A stretch of DNA of 64,000 nucleotides, taken from NCBI RefSeq assembly GCF_016921115.1, contig NZ_JAFFZS010000001.1:62001-126000 (forward strand), given 5' to 3'. A model generated the notes under the pieces. It saw only the letters and a program-made list of their open reading frames with translations, was not told the origin of the DNA and did not search any database. Below, in pieces: positions 61,679 to 64,000 of the stretch. This DNA is from Streptomyces actuosus (GTDB lineage: Bacteria; Actinomycetota; Actinomycetes; Streptomycetales; Streptomycetaceae). Made by a program: the position numbers and the translations under genes. Within the stretch, counting starts at the first letter, position 1; every line of letters starts with the position of its first letter.

Positions 61679-61800
61679 GGCCGCACCGCCCCGCAGCCGC
61701 CGTCCCCTACCCGCGTCGGCGGCCGGAAGGTTCGGTCGGGCCTCGCGAGGGCGAGCGCCCGTGGCGGCCCCGGCCATCCCCTAGGCCGGGGCCGCCCGAG
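61679..61800 (+). ncRNA. Candidate small RNA with two C-rich hairpin loops
   Basis: About 120 nt lie between a strong promoter (61644-61672) and a 13-bp terminator hairpin (61763-61796). An upstream hairpin GCCGCCG/CGGCGGC (61696-61702, 61717-61723) has loop UCCCCUACCCGCGU, and the terminator loop is AUCCCCUA, so both loops expose UCCCCUA. C-rich loops can pair with Shine-Dalgarno sequences. It could instead be a long structured 5' leader of the gene at 61837. Confidence 0.45.
61763..61796 (+). terminator. 13-bp perfect hairpin between promoter and next gene
   Basis: GGCGGCCCCGGCC (61763-61775) pairs with GGCCGGGGCCGCC (61784-61796), 40 nt before ATG 61837. It would stop or attenuate transcription from the 61.65-kb promoter. 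Confidence 0.65.
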
Positions 61801-61836
61801 ACCGTCGGACACCACTCGACGCCGGAAGCGATCACC

Positions 61837-62211
61837 ATGCCTCTCACCACGACGCGCACCAGCCCGGACTGGCCGTGCCAGGTCAAGACCCCCGGCTCCT
61901 ACGACTGGGAGCGCTCGGCGGCCAAGTGGCTCCGCGAGCTGGTGCCGGCGCGCTACGCCAGCTACCCGGCCCTGATGCGCCACCCGGTCCTGCTCGCCCG
62001 GCACGCGGACATACAGGTGCAGCACGAGATCCGCATCGCCCGCACCGCCCTGCAGACCGCCCGCGCCGACCTGCCCCGCCTCGGTCTGCCGGAGTCGGTC
62101 ATCGAGCACACGATCAAGATGTACGCCGCCGAGGTCATGCAGCTGCAGCACATCGCCCGCAGCGTGCGCACCGTCACCCAGGCGCTCGTGGAACGCAACG
62201 CCGCACGCTGA
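61837..62211 (+). CDS. Small helical protein of unknown function
   Basis: 124 aa with GGAAG 8 nt before ATG 61837. It is helical and basic: SYDWERSAAKWLRELVPARY, HPVLLARHADIQVQHEIRIA, VIEHTIKMYAAEVMQLQHIA, RSVRTVTQALVERNAAR. No membrane segment or known motif is seen. The regular aliphatic pattern suggests a folded helical bundle conserved in the genus, but I cannot assign a role. It lies after the candidate small RNA. Confidence 0.7.
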   Translation: MPLTTTRTSPDWPCQVKTPGSYDWERSAAKWLRELVPARYASYPALMRHPVLLARHADIQVQHEIRIARTALQTARADLPRLGLPESVIEHTIKMYAAEVMQLQHIARSVRTVTQALVERNAAR

Positions 62212-62299
62212 TCGCCCGCCCCACGGGCGAACCCGTGCACCGCCCGACGGGTACGTGCGCGGAACCGATCGGACGGTCCGGTTGTGCCATGCTCACCAT

Positions 62300-64000
62300 G
62301 TGACGAGTGAGCCCGCCGTTCCGGCGGAGTCCGGTGCCACGCCCGACCTGGCGGCCCTGACCAGGATCGTGGCACAGCAGCGCGCCGAGTTGGACCGGCT
62401 GCACGATCTGGCGGCCACCTCGGCGGTCCTGGAACGCGCCAAGGGCGCCCTGATGGCACTGACCGGCTCCTCCCCCGACGCCGCCTTCGATGAGCTGGCG
62501 CGGCGCGCCAAGAGCGCTGGCCGCACGCTGCTGGAGGAGTGCTGGCTCACACTCGGCGACCTGGTCCCGCCCCTGCCGCCGACCGCGCCGCAACCGGAGC
62601 CGAGCCGGTCCCCCTTCCCCGAGGAGGCCGGAACAGGCCATAGGGGCGCCTTGGAAGACCAGGACATCGGCTCACTCGCCCGGCTCGCCCGGGCCCTGAT
62701 CCAGGTCCGCTCCCCGCACGACCTGGCCGCGGCACTGCTGACGCACCTGGCGCCCGGGGTGGGCGCCGACGCGGTCATGGTCTTCGCCCGCCACTCCGCC
62801 GGTGGACTGGAACTGGTCGGCCACGCGGGCATCGACGACACCCTGGCCGCGCAGTGGCACCAGGTCCCGCCGGTGAGCGGGGTGCTACCACTGGACGCCC
62901 TCGACACGTGCGAGGAACGCTGGCTGGAGGACATCGGCGAGGCCGGGCACGGGTATCTGATCATCGGGGAGCCGCCCGACCGCTGGAAGTCGCGGGCCTG
63001 GCTGCCCGTGGTGGTCGGGGATTCCGCGGACGTCACCGTCGGAGTGCTGCGCGGGCGGGCCGAGCCGTTCGGCCCGCGGGTCCGTGAGCATCTGCGGGCC
63101 GCGACACGGCTGTGTGCGGGGCGGCTGCGGTCTCTCGACGCCACGCACGAGGACGGGGCCGACGCCGCCACGGACGTCGTGCAGACGGTACTCGACGTCA
63201 TGCCGGGCGCCACACTGCTGCTGACCCCGTTGCGCTCCCCGACCGGCGGAGTGGAGGACTTCCGCATCGACGCCGCCGCGCCGACGGCCGTCGACGCCGC
63301 CGGCCGCACCGGCCGGGAGCTGGTCGGACTGCGGCTGCGCGAGTACCGGCCGACCGTGGCCACGGAGCCGCTGTGGCAGGGGTGCCTGCGGACGCTGGCC
63401 ACCGGGGAGCCGTACGAGAGCGAGCCGTTCGCGCAGCGGCAGAGCGTGGGCGGCACCGCCGAACTGGCCACGTGGTTCGTACGCGTGGCGAAGTTCGGCG
63501 ACGGGCTCGTCGTCACCTGGATCCGGCACGACCCCTCCGACCGGCAGGAGCAGCGCCTCGCGGACGTCCAGCGGCTGGGCAACCTGGGATGGGCCAGCTG
63601 GAACCTGCTCACGCACGAGACGACGTGGTCCGCCCAGGCCTTCGCCGTACTCGGCCGGGACCCGGAACGCGGGCCGCTGCGGCTGACGGAACTGCCGGCA
63701 CTGGCCCTGCCCGAGGACCTGGGACCGCTGGCCGGTGCGGTGGGCCGGCTGCTGCGCGAGGGCCGACCGCTCGACGTCCCCTTCCGGATCCGCGTGCGCG
63801 CCGGGGTACGTCATCTGCGCGCCGTCGCGGAGGCGGTCGGCGACAGCAGCGGCACGCCGATCCAGGTGCACGGCTTCCTGCAGGACGTCACCCCGCTGCG
63901 CAGTGCGGAGATCGCCCTGATGCAGAGCGAGCGGGCGATCCACACCCAGCACAGTGCGCTGCAGGCCGAACGGTCCATGGCGGCGCGGCTCCAGCACGCC
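62300..64000 (+). CDS. PP2C-type phosphatase/sensor with ANTAR-like, GAF and PAS regions (3' end outside window)
   Basis: 567 codons are visible. GTG 62300 lies 6 nt after CATGCT (62288-62293) with no ribosome binding site, another leaderless arrangement. Residues about 15-85 look like an ANTAR RNA-binding module (AVLERAKGALMALTGSSPDA; AFDELARRAKSAGRTLLEEC). A GAF domain follows at about 130-275 and another region at about 290-420. A PAS domain (NLGWASWNLLTHETTWSAQA) lies at about 430-535. A coiled linker (AEIALMQSERAIHTQHSALQ) reaches the edge. In this family it continues into SpoIIE and often HATPase domains, which are not visible here. Confidence 0.8.
   Translation, partial: MTSEPAVPAESGATPDLAALTRIVAQQRAELDRLHDLAATSAVLERAKGALMALTGSSPDAAFDELARRAKSAGRTLLEECWLTLGDLVPPLPPTAPQPEPSRSPFPEEAGTGHRGALEDQDIGSLARLARALIQVRSPHDLAAALLTHLAPGVGADAVMVFARHSAGGLELVGHAGIDDTLAAQWHQVPPVSGVLPLDALDTCEERWLEDIGEAGHGYLIIGEPPDRWKSRAWLPVVVGDSADVTVGVLRGRAEPFGPRVREHLRAATRLCAGRLRSLDATHEDGADAATDVVQTVLDVMPGATLLLTPLRSPTGGVEDFRIDAAAPTAVDAAGRTGRELVGLRLREYRPTVATEPLWQGCLRTLATGEPYESEPFAQRQSVGGTAELATWFVRVAKFGDGLVVTWIRHDPSDRQEQRLADVQRLGNLGWASWNLLTHETTWSAQAFAVLGRDPERGPLRLTELPALALPEDLGPLAGAVGRLLREGRPLDVPFRIRVRAGVRHLRAVAEAVGDSSGTPIQVHGFLQDVTPLRSAEIALMQSERAIHTQHSALQAERSMAARLQHA

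Noticed and set aside
61679..61800. Known 6C RNA
   Set aside because: The loops have four consecutive Cs, not the six or more that define 6C RNA.

Overview
The window looks like a stretch of Streptomyces chromosome. G+C is very high with strong third-position GC bias. Starts are often GTG or TTG. Genes are packed with 4-bp stop/start overlaps and separated by long GC-rich hairpin terminators. The protein families are typical of the genus: DUF397 with an XRE-DUF5753 regulator, S-adenosyl methyltransferases of the DUF574 type, DUF5133, many SpoIIE/PP2C phosphatases and orphan anti-sigma modules. I saw no rRNA, tRNA, CRISPR array, intact insertion sequence or prophage.

Layout. 0-7.1 kb: a glycerol-phosphate block (FAD-linked oxidase running off the left edge, TetR, glpD), a frame-broken NPCBM domain, a Nudix hydrolase, a long-form gap and a secreted trypsin-like protease. 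7.2-12.5 kb: a one-domain voltage-gated cation channel, small secreted proteins (one extremely His/Trp/Lys rich), a sigK/rskA-type ECF sigma/anti-sigma pair, an orphan RsbW-like kinase and a decayed DUF6745 gene. 12.5-19.8 kb: a serine hydrolase, a STAS antagonist, a winged-helix regulator, an NlpC/P60 pseudoenzyme with tandem repeats, a transposase relic, DoxX and the Cys-free ribosomal proteins bL31B and bL33. 20-29.4 kb: TetR with a divergent aldo/keto reductase sharing a double operator, two large SpoIIE phosphatases, and a ferredoxin reductase behind an iron-box-like site. 29.7-38.7 kb: hypothetical genes, an ATP-grasp RiPP (graspetide) pair, and a DUF397/XRE/SAM-methyltransferase island. 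38.9-45.7 kb: a complete five-gene branched-chain-type ABC importer with a PucR regulator. 46-58.5 kb: Gfo/Idh oxidoreductase, a third phosphatase, MMPL exporter, sulfite-oxidase-like enzyme, ABC-2 exporter with a two-component system whose response regulator is frameshifted, a HAD phosphatase and a nucleotide kinase. 58.7-64 kb: a membrane glycosyltransferase, an RpiR regulator, a candidate small RNA, a hypothetical protein and a fourth phosphatase cut by the right edge.

How it works together. Four SpoIIE-type phosphatases, a STAS antagonist and an RsbW-like kinase suggest heavy use of partner-switching stress signalling, but none of them is paired in an operon. The best defined natural-product signal is the precursor/ATP-grasp pair at 33.4-34.6 kb, which should make an omega-ester peptide and has no methyltransferase immediately next to it. 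Several genes are broken (3.2, 11.7, 17.9, 56.3 kb and possibly 51.3 and 56.7 kb). This means either an eroding accessory region or, for single-frame breaks, base-calling errors. Many genes appear leaderless, with a -10-like hexamer ending 6-8 nt before the start codon.
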